DNA of 64,000 nucleotides from Xanthostigma xanthostigma (GCA_963575645.1 OY754465.1:47146401-47210400), one strand, 5' to 3'; shown: positions 31,664-41,524, counted from the first letter of the stretch. Made by a program: numbers and translations. Notes: generated by a model not told the origin, from the sequence alone.

Positions 31664-32384
31664 TTTTAATTTAAATTTTAATATTGCGTTAGATAATAAT
31701 GATCTAAATAAAAAAAATGAAGTTAACTTTTTGGGAGTAACAATAAATGAAACTCTTACTTGGAATGCCCATGTCGACAATTTATCTGTTAAATTATCAA
31801 AAAGTGTTTTTGCTCTTCGGGTTATTAAAAATAGCTGCACTGATCCTCATGTCTGTTTGTCTGTATATTATGCCTATTTTTATCAATTTGTTAAGTACGG
31901 AATTGTTAGTTGGGGCTATTGTGCTGACATTCATAAAATATTTGTTCTGCAAAAAAAGGCCATTCGCTTAATTTTTAATCTTGAGTTCCGCGCTAGCTGT
32001 AAGCAAACTTTTATAAATAACTGTATTTTAACTGTGCCGTCCATATATGTCTACTTTGCGTTGTGTTTTGTCAAACAACATATAAACAAGTATACCAAAT
32101 TTCAGTCAATCCATGGACATGACACAAGAAATAATAGCAGTGTGTGTCTCCCAAAATCAAATTTGACACTGTTTAATAATAGTGCTGAGTACCATGCGTT
32201 AAAAATGTATAACGACTTACCCAATGACATAAAAAATTTGAATAATGGTGCTTTTAAAAAAGTACTGAAGGCTGCATTGGTGAACCAGTGTATATATAAG
32301 ATTGATGATTTTAAAATGTAATTTGGTTTAATTTGCTTGACGAATTCTATGTATACTGAATTAATAAATTTCTATTCTATTCTA
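31664..32384 (+). mobile_element. 5'-truncated non-LTR retrotransposon (LINE)
   Basis: Comparison with the empty site at 41845-42340 defines the insert. It starts within the reverse-transcriptase frame and ends in AATAAATTTCTATTCTATTC then TATA, a short TTCTA-repeat tail. This is typical of 5'-truncated LINE copies with a simple-repeat 3' end. No clear target duplication can be drawn because the target is AT-rich. The clade is not determined; C-terminal features suggest a CR1/L2- or jockey-like group. Confidence 0.8.
31665..32321 (+). CDS. LINE reverse transcriptase, C-terminal part (5' truncated)
   Basis: An uninterrupted frame of about 218 codons. It lacks its start because the element is 5' truncated; no methionine start is implied. 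It carries hallmarks of the region after the RT palm: NEVNFLGVTINETLTW followed by VDNLSVKLSKSVFALR, YGIVSWG, LQKKAIRLIF, LTVPSIYVYF, HDTRNNSSVCLPKSN, MYNDLPNDIKNL and a final FKKVLKAALV. These follow the usual order in LINE proteins. The YxDD catalytic box and endonuclease domain are absent, so the fragment is inactive. The absence of stops and frameshifts over 650 bp suggests a fairly recent insertion. It ends at TAA 32319-32321, close before the tail. Confidence 0.8.
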   Translation, partial: FNLNFNIALDNNDLNKKNEVNFLGVTINETLTWNAHVDNLSVKLSKSVFALRVIKNSCTDPHVCLSVYYAYFYQFVKYGIVSWGYCADIHKIFVLQKKAIRLIFNLEFRASCKQTFINNCILTVPSIYVYFALCFVKQHINKYTKFQSIHGHDTRNNSSVCLPKSNLTLFNNSAEYHALKMYNDLPNDIKNLNNGAFKKVLKAALVNQCIYKIDDFKM

Positions 32385-32731
32385 TATGTGATTGGGGCCC
32401 TGATAAAAGAGGGAGAAATAATAAATCACTTCATTGATTGACGTACCCACCGCCCTCGATGCACACAAGATGGCCCTAACTTTCGCTGAATTTCGATGCT
32501 GTTTTCATATATACAAATCGCTACCGCGTTCCTATTGGTCCTGAAACTATGCAGTAATAATTCATTACCGTACAGTTTCGGCTCGCTACCGCGTTCCTAT
32601 TAGTCTAGAAACTATGCAGTAATACATTATCATACAGTTTCGGTTCATTAATTATTAGAACTCAACGCGTGAACATGAAGTAATTTATTATTTCTCCCGA
32701 ATTTAGCAAGGCCCCGAAATTATATATTACT

Positions 32732-32815
32732 CACGCGGGTTGAATAAATAAAAATATCGGTCAATTTTCAGACAGTTATATAGACAAAAATTATATAATT
32801 ATAATTGAATAAATA
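32732..32815 (+). repeat. Arm fragment of the ATCGACC fold-back family
   Basis: GAATAAATAAAAATATCGGT, CAATTTTCAGACAGTTATAT and AGACAAAAATTATATAATTA match the outer arm of the elements at 26135 and 60100. The hammerhead-like core is missing. Confidence 0.5.
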
Positions 32816-33628
32816 AATTATAGTACTCGTATATTATTTTTTTACAGAAAATAGTTTTATTTTCATCATAACGATTTATTAAGTAATTTAATTTTACAAT
32901 GAAGATTTGTTTAGTATTTATTGGTAAAAAAAAAACTGCATAAACGTGAAATTAGTTGTAATATTTTTCGCTCCGTAAAATTTTATGTATTTCAAGAAGT
33001 TGACGTTAGATAATAAAAACGACTATAAATAAAAAAAAAAACATCATTAATTTTATGTTTACGTCGTAAATGTAAATAGAAACGGTTTTGATTCGTGAAA
33101 CCAGTTACCAGAATAGAAAAACCTAGTCAGGAAGCTGAAGGGAGAATATATTCAAGATACTTCAGTTTGTTGTTTATGAGTATGTAGAGATATTTGTAAC
33201 ATTAGTATGTTTGTTAACATAGAATGGTTTGTGAAACCAGTTTGTTACGAAATGAGTTAGACAGAAAGTTCTAGAGACAGAGACGGGAAACAAAGACTCT
33301 CTGACCTATTACATTTAATTAAGCGACAAAAGCACTATTTCTCTTCGTTACACTTGTATTTTCATACTTACTCTAATAGGTCATTTATTTTGCTACGTCC
33401 TGCACGTCATCAACAAGTTAGTGTTCATATTTTTTTGATAAATTAACGATGTACACCTCAAGACCAGCGCTGGCCATCTCAATTTGACTCTTGTATAAAC
33501 GGACGTAGATGATCAGTGCTTCTATATCGGGTATAACTCAGTAGCAGAGATGAGCTTATTGGTTACATTAGGTAAACGGTTCTTTGGTGACAGTGATTTT
33601 TATCAGCGACCAGCGATCACTGGTAAGT
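32816..33628. other. Unannotated sequence
   Basis: GAAACCAGTT occurs twice (33097, 33232). No gene or named repeat supported. Confidence 0.4.
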
Positions 33629-34605
33629 GGGCGTCCATTAATTACGTGAGGCGTTTGGGGTGGGAGATGATCTCGAGCCGAACCTCGTCCAATCTCACGG
33701 GGGAGAGAGGGGGGTCTCGGCAAATATCAAGTTTTTTCCACAAGAAACAATAAAATTCCGAGAAAACTGGGTTAAATTAAGTAAAAAATGTTTTTCCATT
33801 AAAATATGACTAAATCATATTATATATTAATAATTATCGCGGTTATACGAAAACCACAAAGTAGCGGCTCTCGATTGTTTAGTTACGCTCCCGGATAGCC
33901 AATTTCCGTATTTTATTGTTCGATTTTTTAACTGTGATTCTAGAGTACGTTCTTAGAAGTCTTAAGAGTATTCGTCCCTGCAAATACCCCCTGCACCCTT
34001 CATCTCAAATCTTTTCCCCTCGCCTAAAAACGGTTCGCGCTCTCCCGACGCTATTTTTAAAGCTAGAGGATTCTGGTAAACGCCAAATGAAAGACAAAGA
34101 ATCAGACTACAGATCCTTCAGGCGAATTTTTTGAAAAACAGTTTCGCCTACGTGTGAAATATTACGTAACTTATTATTTTTTTCAAAAGGTTGTAAGTTT
34201 TTTCAGGAATTTTTTTTCGAAAAATTCGCGTGAAGGATCTGTAGTCTGATTCTTTGTCTTTCATTTGGCGTTTACCAGAACCCTCTAGCTTTAAAAATAG
34301 CGTCGGGAGAGCGCGAACCGTTTTTAGGCGAGGGGAAAAGATTTGAGATGAAGGGTGCAAGGGGTATTTGCAGGGACGAATACTCTTAAATATTAGTCTT
34401 AAATAAAAAGAATTAAGCAAATTATGTTTTTTTTTTAAATAAATCCAACGCAATCAACCACAGATTAAAAAAATACGTATTTTGAAAAATCTGACGTGAG
34501 AATAGAGGAAGGGAAGGGGTCGAACAAAATTTCATGACATCTCACCAAGGCGGGAGAGGGGGTCGACAAGTCGCCAAAATCGCCTCACATAATTAATGGA
34601 TGCCC
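33629..34605. mobile_element. TIR element with GGGCRTCCATTAATTA ends
   Basis: GGGCGTCCATTAATTACGTG then AGGCG on the left faces CGCCTCACATAATTAATGGA then TGCCC on the right, with further inverted similarity inward (CTCACGGGGGAGAGAGG against CACCAAGGCGGGAGAGG). The middle is occupied by the TTAA-flanked fold-back at 33966-34385. No transposase frame. Confidence 0.65.
33966..34385. mobile_element. TTAA-flanked fold-back element, copy 1
   Basis: Palindromic arms start GAGTATTCGTCCCTGCAAAT and end with TTTGCAGGGACGAATACTC. TTAA is present on both sides (33962-33965, 34386-34389). The arms are about 190 bp and nearly identical (CGCTCTCCCGACGC, AGAATCAGACTACAGATCCT). A second copy lies at 50698-51120. 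Open frames across the arms are mirror images and not coding. TTAA suggests piggyBac-type mobility. Confidence 0.8.
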
Positions 34606-34733
34606 CCAAAACTAGGCAAGTGCAGATAGGTCTAAACTTTGAATGTTGAATTCATAATTCCTTTATTTAACTTCGGTTTGTTATAATTGAATAGTATTTG
34701 ACGTCTTATAGAAATAAAATATCAATCTACAGA

Positions 34734-34927
34734 CTATTCACGATTGTACTGCACCAGAAATCACCAAAATACACTCTGTAATACATTGTAGAGTGTATTT
34801 TTGGTCAATTATATGATTGTGGTGCACCAGAAGTCACAAAAAATACGAAAAATACAGTCTAATGTATATTACAGAGTGTATTTTTCGTCAATTTTGGTGT
34901 CTTCCATTGCATTACAATCGTGAATAG
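34734..34927. mobile_element. Small fold-back element (CTATTCACGATTGTA ends)
   Basis: CTATTCACGATTGTACTGC on the left faces GCATTACAATCGTGAATAG on the right. Within it, ATACACTCTGTAATA and TATTACAGAGTGTAT are also inverted, and a second GGTGCACCAGAAGTCAC block repeats the left GCACCAGAAATCAC. About 194 bp, MITE-like. Confidence 0.7.
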
Positions 34928-34994
34928 CCTTACTATTCGCTGATAAGTTTGAGAGACCTCGTCACTATGTGTTTTCATTAGATTTATATTCAAA

Positions 34995-35143
34995 AATAAA
35001 AAATATAGAATAGTTACTTCTTACCACAACAGTTTTATTAGCGGATGTACATTTCGGGAGCTATGCTCTCATCTTCAGCAAACATTAAAACACTAAAACT
35101 GTTGTGGTAAGAAGTAACTATTCTATATTTTTTATTTTTGTTT
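34995..35143. mobile_element. Fold-back element with hammerhead-like motif (P4)
   Basis: Arms AATATAGAATAGTTACTTCT then TACCACAACAGTTTTA and their inverted copy enclose 35045-35080. The minus-strand core reads CTGAAGA, T, GAGAGC-ATA-GCTCCC, GAAATGTA, so stem II is strong while GAAACGT is altered to GAAATGT. The total is only 149 bp, one of the smallest carriers in the window. Confidence 0.65.
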
Positions 35144-35149
35144 CAACCA

Positions 35150-35879
35150 CAGTGCTCTTAATGTTTGTATTAGATTTATATTTATTTAAACTAAACAGAA
35201 TCATATTACCTGTTTCTGCTCGATAAAATCACGAATTCACTAATACCGGCACTTCCACCATATGGTGGCGGCGCAAGTATTTCTGTACTAATATTTCATA
35301 ACGTCGTATGTTCCTAAACTCTATGGTTCTACCCACTTGGTGACAAATTACACAATATACAGTTTTCCTAAACATCGCTGATGGTTCTCAAAAAGTTCGT
35401 GTCGTGACATTTACAGAATATTTTTTCAAACCATACCCTTTAACTATAACACTTATTTTTTTTTGTTGTACATGACATATTATACTGCAATTAAAATCTC
35501 CTAAATCTGTGTTGTGCTACCCATTTTACCCCATACATTTTGTTATGACGTATTTCTCTTATTTTTCAGCTAAAGCGCCTACATACACTAGCTTTGTCTG
35601 TACGTCTGTGAGTCTGTTAGTCACACTTTTTATGTCTCGCGTGCAGTCCAAACAGTTTAAGCAATTTTTATTTTATGTTCGATTCCTTCCGAAGTCTAGT
35701 TGTGTATCGCGTCATTCGCTTTTTACATTTCGGTCACAGAGGAGAGCAAATAAAAGAAAAAGATTGTTACCGACATCAAATTGTGTATTATATGAAATTG
35801 AATTGAATTACTTCAATTTTTGACGAAAAACGTGTATTAACTCGTTAAGTACAGTAATAGCCGATCGGACTTGCGTGTG
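35150..35879. other. Unannotated sequence
   Basis: A 104-codon plus-strand open frame (35509-35823) is phenylalanine- and serine-rich and lacks motifs. Nothing supported. Confidence 0.4.
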
Positions 35880-36610
35880 AACAAACTATCGTTAGATTTC
35901 AATCACTCATAACTACGAGACTAATTATGCGTTAATAACGGTTGAACCCACAATGGGTAGACCATGTTTTTACGAGTTCGTCGCGCAGGATTTGCGTTTT
36001 CTGTGACGTCACCGCACAAACAACAGTTATGAATTAGCTTTGTGTAAAGTTGGAAAACTGTTGTCCCCATATATCGATAAACGTCGCGGTCAGTTTGCCA
36101 ACTAAGCGCGTAATTGCAATGATTTCAAATGGACTACTGAACTGTATTGTACCTCGTGGCTTATTCTAAAAGCCTAGTTGTCGTACCATGCGAGAGTTCT
36201 CATATTGTTCTGTATAAACGCACCGGTAGCGGACGCTTGTTTGGTATTAGAACTGTTACTGTCTACGTGCATAGCATGTTGTTCCGGTTTAAAAACACTT
36301 TTTTTTTGTGATGTAACTACTTATTTACGGTTTTCGGATTTTTTCCTTTACTTGCACTATATAAGATATTGCTTCTTGCCAAATTTCATTATTCTAGGTC
36401 AACGGGAAGTACCCTATAGGTTTTGATTCCCAAGAGTCTTGACAGACAGATGGACGGACAACAAAGTGACGATGAGGGTTCCTTTTTTCCTTTTAAGGTA
36501 CGGAACCAAAAAGGAACGAGAAAATCCAAACGTCTACGGTTCACGTTCAGGCGTTACAGTAAACAGTAGTACTCGACATTTTCACGAATAATGTACTGCG
36601 CCTTTCTTTA
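35880..36610 (+). repeat. Repeat family with AATGGGTAG block, copy 2
   Basis: Shares with 26655-27230 the blocks AACTACGAGACTAAT, GGTTGAACCCACAATGGGTA, TACGAGTTCGTCGCGCAGGA, GTGTAAAGTT, and distally GAAAATCCAAACGTCTACGG and GACATTTTCACGAATAATG. It is interrupted by the GGTACGGAACC element at about 36330-36510. Confidence 0.6.
36330..36510 (-). mobile_element. GGTACGGAACC repeat (lepidopteran type)
   Basis: CCAAATTTCATTATTCTAGG, TCAACGGGAAGTACCCTATA, GGTTTTGATTCCC, GACGGACAACAAAGTGACGA and TTTTAAGGTACGGAACC match, from memory, a repeat abundant in Lepidoptera. The final GGTACGGAACC is the reverse complement of the start of the element at 21781. Class not settled. Confidence 0.65.
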
Positions 36611-36974
36611 ATTTTTTTTTAATCTTTCATTTGATTCGTGGGTATTAAACACATCATAATACTGTATTACTTTACATTAATATTGTTTATGCAATTCCCT
36701 CAGCAACTTGCAGTTAGTAGCTCTGTAAAGTGTGTATGACCACATTTGCATGCATATGACTAGTGGACAACGGTTGCATTTGTTATGTTTGACAGTAATG
36801 GTAATTTGTTTTATTTAAATGAAGTAGTTTACACGTGTACACATGAGTGCAGTAGTGTTCTGCACTTACGAGTACATGAAACGTAACATCGAGTTTAGTT
36901 GTTCAATTGGGTTAATAATATCGGGTAAATAAGACTGTTTCATCTAAAATGTATTATTACAACTACCCTGAAAA
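36611..36974. other. Unannotated sequence
   Basis: No gene or repeat supported. Confidence 0.4.
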
Positions 36975-37660
36975 AAAGTGTAACATTTAAGCGCGGTTGA
37001 AGTTAAATATGTAAACAATCCATATATATCGGCAAGGAATATCCATAGCCGAAATACCGATAAGATCTTCGGTTATTTCCGCCTTTTAGTCCGGCTCTCA
37101 GACTGAAAATACTTTGCTAAGGCTATGTACATGCATATACGACATACTAAGTGACAACTTACTGAATTACCACCTCGCAAAATTCACATAAAGGCGCCTA
37201 CAGAAAAAATTATCTTAATGCATTCTATCACTTATCCTTCACCCCCCCCCCTCATTTATTGTTTTGCAATTAAAAAAAACAAAAACAAACACTCAAAGCT
37301 TATAAATAAACTGACAAAAATTATGAAAATTCGTTCTTGGAATTTAGACTTAGTTCGATTTTATTTGTTTGAACTTCTTTCTGTATAATTATTTACAACT
37401 CTCGCAGCATGTGGACTTTGTAATCCGTCGCTATGTATACAAACAAAGGCTAATTCAATATTGTCGTATGTACCTATAGGCCGCACAAAAACGTCACATT
37501 TATTCGTAGCGGCAAATCACCGAGCCGTACCTTCACGATATTCACAAAACGCTCCTTTTACTTTAAATAATATTTAGCCAATCACTCGTTGAACTTAATT
37601 CTTTGAAAACAAGGCAGCTGTATTGGAATTTTTTTCTCACATGTCCTAAGTAAAAGTTCA
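36975..37660 (+). repeat. GCGTCACATTTGTTC family, copy 3 (longest)
   Basis: The first part (36978-37195) matches 4487-4700. The second (37297-37560) matches 43985-44520: ATAAACTGACAAAAATTATG, TTTATTTGTTTGAACTTCTT, GTGGACTTTGTAATCCGTCG and AAAACGTCACATTTATTCG. Best guide to the full layout of the family. No conserved frame. Confidence 0.65.
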
Positions 37661-37744
37661 TGAATAGACATTTGTAATCAAATAAACACCAAACTGAAAT
37701 AAAATAAGTAGATCGAAAATACCCCTGTATGATGTATACGTTGC

Positions 37745-37890
37745 GATAATAATATTAATAAAATTTTCGACTGCATTTTCCAGACAATTTATTTAAAAAA
37801 TTAATTCAAAAACCAATTGATTTAATAAATTATCTGGAAAATTTAGTCGAAAATTTTGTTTATTGAAGAATATAATCAGACGTTAAACAA
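37745..37890. repeat. Fold-back arms without core (P9)
   Basis: AAAATTTTCGACTGCATTTT then CCAGACAATTTATT is inverted as AATAAATTATCTGGAAAATT then TAGTCGAAAATTTTG. The outer AATCAGACGTTAA relates it to 26135 and 60100. The CTGARGA/GAAAC core is replaced by AT-rich sequence. Confidence 0.6.
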
Positions 37891-37929
37891 AGGTTTGAAT
37901 ATATTTAATGGTATTAAAGAAATGTATTA

Positions 37930-37958
37930 TTGTTATTATTATTATTATTATTATTAGT
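37930..37958. repeat. TTA trinucleotide microsatellite
   Basis: About nine TTA/ATT units. Confidence 0.9.
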
Positions 37959-38618
37959 CTCCGAATTTTATGGAAAAAGCTAGTCATAAAATCGTTCAAA
38001 GAATAAATAGTTCTGTATCTTATAGTGCGTAAGTACTTCAGCTAATAATTTCGCATAAATATAATACAGTGTCTCTTCCATACAACAAATTACGTGATTA
38101 TTCTGACAAAATGGTTGGTGCAAATTTACTGCTGTTGGGATGCTCTTCCATCTCATAAGCTGGAGAACGCATAGAAGTTACTTCTTGTGCTGTAAATTAA
38201 TATAATTGCACCCTTGTCCTGGGAAACAGTCGTATGCAAAAGTTTTATTTTTAACGGTGCTAACTTTTGCTAATATTATACATACAAACACATGTTATGT
38301 GGAATAACTAATAGCTTAATTTCCCTATTACATACCTACATTACACACTAGTTTGAATGGATTAATTAGTTTTGTGTTTTATTGCTACAAATTCGCATTG
38401 GTTAACTTGGAAGATGTTTTTGACGGCGGTGCATTTATGTTTTGCCTTCCCGACTGTTTTAGACGCGTTACTGTTAATGTTATGTAATAGTCAAATCTCA
38501 GTCTAACAATTTCTGTCGTTGTTTTAAATTATTAATGAGCCATCATACCCTCAAAGTCCGTTACAGTTTTGTAAGGTATATTTTAGCATCATTACTTTAA
38601 ACATTTATGATATTTTTG
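37959..38618. other. Unannotated sequence
   Basis: No gene or repeat supported. Confidence 0.4.
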
Positions 38619-38650
38619 AAGTGAAACATCTAATGGCACGTTTGGATGTC
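38619..38650 (+). repeat. Fragment of the GCGAAATTTAGTTA family
   Basis: GTGAAACATCTAATGGCACG then TTTGG equals the start of the copy at 45683; the remainder of the family is missing. Confidence 0.5.
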
Positions 38651-38976
38651 AATAATAATAATAATAATCTTGGAGAAGCCAAATCGTCACTGTTGGCAAA
38701 TATAAAATCTATTCCGGCATGTCAGCGTAAAGCTGAATCACTAGTCTTTCGCATGCAAAAAGCCGTGCTTATCGGGTCACTCCGTGTACTCCGTGCGCAC
38801 GACCCAAACTCACTGTAATCGCTCATTTCATGGTTTGAGACGCGGTTATAGTTTCACGTTCCTCCGCAAGTATCCCTTGTAGGACGGTGACGAACCTGAA
38901 GTTTTGGGTGCTTGTGGATGCAGAATTCTTTACGGAATTTTTTCCTTCTCATAATAATAATAATAGACATATTTAT

Positions 38977-39518
38977 TGCAGAAATTATTTTACACAAAAC
39001 TCTACAAAAGTGTATGGAATTCAGACTAAAAGACTGGTTTTCAATTCCGCCCATGTCTAAGCTAGCAAATACATTAATAAACGCGAAAACGATCACAGCT
39101 GTATTGAATTCTGAAAACAAAATTTTTAATTGATTTATATGAATGTAATAATTCATCTAAATCAATTAAAAATTTTGTTTTCAGAATTCAATACAGATAT
39201 GTTTATTAATATATTTGCTAGCTTAGACATGGGCAGAATTGAAAACCAGTTTTTTAGGCCTAGGACACATGAAGAGCGTTCAACGCGCGTTGGCCCAACG
39301 CGCGTTTACAATTTCTATACAATTGTATATAACTGTTTATATGATAACGCGCGTTCAACGCTCCGCCAACGCGAGTTATCATATAAACAGTTATATACAA
39401 TTGTATAGAAATTGTAAACGCGCGTTGGGCCAACGCGCGTTGAACGCCTCTCATATAAACTAGGCCTTAAGCTGAATTCCATACACTTTTGTAGATTTTT
39501 GTGTAAAATAATTTCTGC
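38977..39518. repeat. Large fold-back of LINE 3' sequence, one arm split by a MITE
   Basis: The left arm 38977-39137 (GCAGAAATTATTTTACACAA, GTGTATGGAATTCAG, GACTGGTTTTCAATTCC, CATGTCTAAGCTAGCAAATA, GTATTGAATTCTGAAAACAA) is inverted in 39158-39518. The centre is only about 20 bp and itself contains ATGAAT/ATTCAT. The right arm is the end of the minus-strand LINE frame at 39480-40175, so the fold-back arose by inverted duplication of LINE 3' sequence or by tail-to-tail insertion. The MITE at 39257-39466 interrupts only the right arm. Confidence 0.8.
39257..39466. mobile_element. Palindromic MITE with TTA target duplication (Harbinger-like)
   Basis: This 210-bp, almost fully palindromic element begins GGCCTAGG and ends CTAGGCC. 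Its arms contain GTTCAACGCGCGTTGG then CCCAACGCGCGTT and ATACAATTGTATATAACTG. TTA occurs on both sides (39254-39256 and 39467-39469). The intact left arm of the surrounding fold-back reads GACTGGTTTTC in the place where the MITE sits, confirming the empty site. A 3-bp TTA duplication and GGCC ends fit PIF/Harbinger-type MITEs. Confidence 0.85.
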
Positions 39519-40175
39519 AATTTTCAGAATTTGAGATATCATACAGAATTTCTGAAAAACATTTTGATTGAATAATACCATTAAGAAGTTTCGGTCCGAA
39601 ATAAGAATATGACTTTTGGAATTGCGATGTCAAATAATGAATAACGGGATTTTGAATGGTTTGTAGCTTATTTAAGAGATATTGGGGCTCCTTATAGATT
39701 TTAATATTTTCAAAAGAAAGTTACAAACGTGGAGCAAACCTCTGTGATACATATCAAATAAATTATGCTGCACAATGAAAGGTAGAACGTTATGATGAAT
39801 ATGAATCTAATACAAGTATTTTGCAACCTTTGCAACTTGCTTCGGTATTAAAATCTAACGAGCTCCAATATAGGTACAACATCTCCATAATCAACTATTG
39901 GTAGTATTAATGTGTTTACCAGCTTAGATTTAGTTTCAGTGGACATAAAACGCTTCAATTTATATAGAGATTTTAAACGATAAAAGCCTTGTCTAAATTT
40001 CAATTTCACGTGCTCGGCAAAGCTCAGATGACAGTCAAATGTTATGCCCAGATTTTTAGCTGATGTGACAGTCGGAATTTTGTCATTATTTATGAATAGT
40101 TCCACTTGCATATTTGAATGGGATCTAATGACGTATGAACTTCGTATATAAATGACCATTGGTTTACTGGCAACT
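39480..40175 (-). pseudogene. LINE reverse-transcriptase C-terminal fragment (minus strand, broken)
   Basis: The minus-strand frame starts near 40175 (SVASKPMVIYIRSSYV) and contains ELFINNDKIPTVTSAKNL, GITFDCHLSFAEHVKL and MSTETKSKLVNTLILPI then VDYGDVV, the usual order after the RT palm of LINEs. An in-frame TAA at about 39848 interrupts it. The same frame continues beyond the stop as SKLQRLQNTCIRFIF, a standard LINE motif. Later frames, shifted, give YFGPKLLNGIIQSK. The catalytic palm and endonuclease are absent. It is a different family from the fragment at 31665. Inactive. Confidence 0.75.
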
Positions 40176-40580
40176 GACGCGACACTGTGATGATACGTCG
40201 TTACGTTTTTCAGTTATACGTCGTTAAATGACAGCGCGTGACACTGGCTGTGTGCATGCGTTGCATTATAACATGGCTTCTGTGTTTGTTTATGTTGTTT
40301 AGCGTGGGTAAATAATGATTACTGTGCGTTGCTATACATTGGTAAGTTACATGACAGAGCGGAATTTAGTTACAGAGAAAAATTTAGTTAGGGCGAATAT
40401 TCGTTACTGGACGAAATTTAATTACAAGTCGAAATTTAGTTACAGGGCGAAATTTAGTTAAAGGGCAAAAATTAGTTAGATGGCAAAATTTAGTTTCAGG
40501 GCGATATTTAATTACAGGCGATATTTAGTTATTACAATTTCGCTTTTTATGTTCCACATCTGCCAGGCGTCCCACGAAGG
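40176..40580 (+). repeat. GCGAAATTTAGTTA family, copy 2, with minisatellite
   Basis: It has CGTTAAATGACAGCGCGTGA and GCATGCGTTGCATTATAACA as in the other copies. About ten 17-18 bp units with consensus GGGCGAAATTTAGTTACA follow, from 40358 to 40530, then ATGTTCCACATCTGCCAGGC. The mixed 17/18-bp period breaks any long reading frame. The minisatellite is longer here than in the copy at 45680. Confidence 0.75.
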
Positions 40581-40689
40581 CTCATGTTTTTGTTTCTATT
40601 CGATCCAAACGTGTTATGCTCTACAGCTAATTATTTATAAAATTTTCTTGTTTATTCTTCTGAAAAAGTAAAGTACAGACAAACGTGAA

Positions 40690-40983
40690 TAAAATAAATA
40701 TTCGATATAATAAAACTTTAACATTGACTGGCTGACAGACAACGCAGAGCCTATAAAGCGATCGGTTTAGAACCATGAAATTTTGCGCAGGAGTTCCTTA
40801 TATGACGTAGGTGAGGACTAGGAAAGAATTTTTGAAACTTCATCCTCTTAATCTATAAATAAAAAAATGTCAAATTTCGACTAATTTTAGATGATACTAA
40901 GAATTGCGGACAACAATAAATAACCAACAAATAATACTGTTTCATCTCAGTCGCGTGCGGAGCCGCGGGTGGCGTCTAGTTAA
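40690..40983 (-). mobile_element. CTAGACGCCACCCGCGG repeat, copy 2 (minus)
   Basis: On the minus strand it starts AACTAGACGCCACCCGCGGC then TCCGCACGCGACTGAGATG. It ends AAATTTCATGGTTCTAAACC and GTTGTCTGTCAGCCAGTCAA. Same class as 19190-19965 and 55949-56528. Non-coding. Confidence 0.6.
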
Positions 40984-41170
40984 AATATATTTCGCTGTTA
41001 TGGAATTGTTGTGGTTTAGGAACAATAGTGCTAAATTGAAATAACAATTTTTGGTAAGGCGGTATGTTAGCATTTTATTACTGTATAGAGTAAGGCGTTG
41101 TTGTATCGATACGTACCGTACCTAGTTTTGTACACATATGTGCTTATAACATTGGACAAAAGAAAGTGAT

Positions 41171-41290
41171 ACACTAGTATATTACACCGCAAGGGCAGAA
41201 AGTTTGAGGTTCTTGCACTGGGTGTCATGATGCCCTCGGCTTAACGCGCAGTTCAAGGCTCGCAAACTTTTTGACCGTGTGGTGTATAGT
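41171..41290. repeat. Inverted repeat, ACACCGCAAGG ends
   Basis: ACTAGTATATTACACCGCAA then GGGCAGAAAGTTTG faces CAAACTTTTTGACCGTGTGG then TGTATAGTA, enclosing about 60 bp with GGTGTCATGATGCCC. MITE-like. Confidence 0.6.
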
Positions 41291-41524
41291 ATTTTTCTTC
41301 TTTTAAAAATAAAGAATAGTTTCAACCATAGTCCTCTAAATATTTTTATATAGATACTTATTTATTCGAATGACCTTCAGAGCGTTAACTAATATTTAAT
41401 AATTACATAAAAACAGCTTTGAAGTTATACTTAAAAACACGGAAGACAGCTGTTCGCAACTATTGACTGGCGGCATAAGCGGGGGTCTCATGGAGCGGTG
41501 TACATGATAACTATCTTTTTTTTA

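Larger units (their letters stand above)
31515..32710 (+). mobile_element. Composite two-module repeat, copy 1, interrupted by a LINE
   Basis: Module one (31518-31648) has inverted ends ATTGTGCGACTAGTGAG / TCAATAGTCGCGCATAAT. Module two starts CACGAGTAA and contains GGGGCCCTG, CGCTACCGCGTTCCTATT (twice) and GAAGTAATTTATTATTTCTC, ending TTACTCACGCG. The same modules appear uninterrupted and inverted at 41845-42340. That copy serves as an empty site, showing that the LINE at 31664-32384 inserted between GAGTAA and TATGT. Confidence 0.75.

Noticed and set aside
34148-34453. 101-codon minus-strand frame, mirrored by 33916-34134 on the plus strand
   Set aside because: Both come from the arms of one palindromic element, so they encode the same peptide twice; not a gene.
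39130-39581. Four overlapping 64-92 codon frames on both strands
   Set aside because: They arise from the palindromic MITE and its fold-back host.
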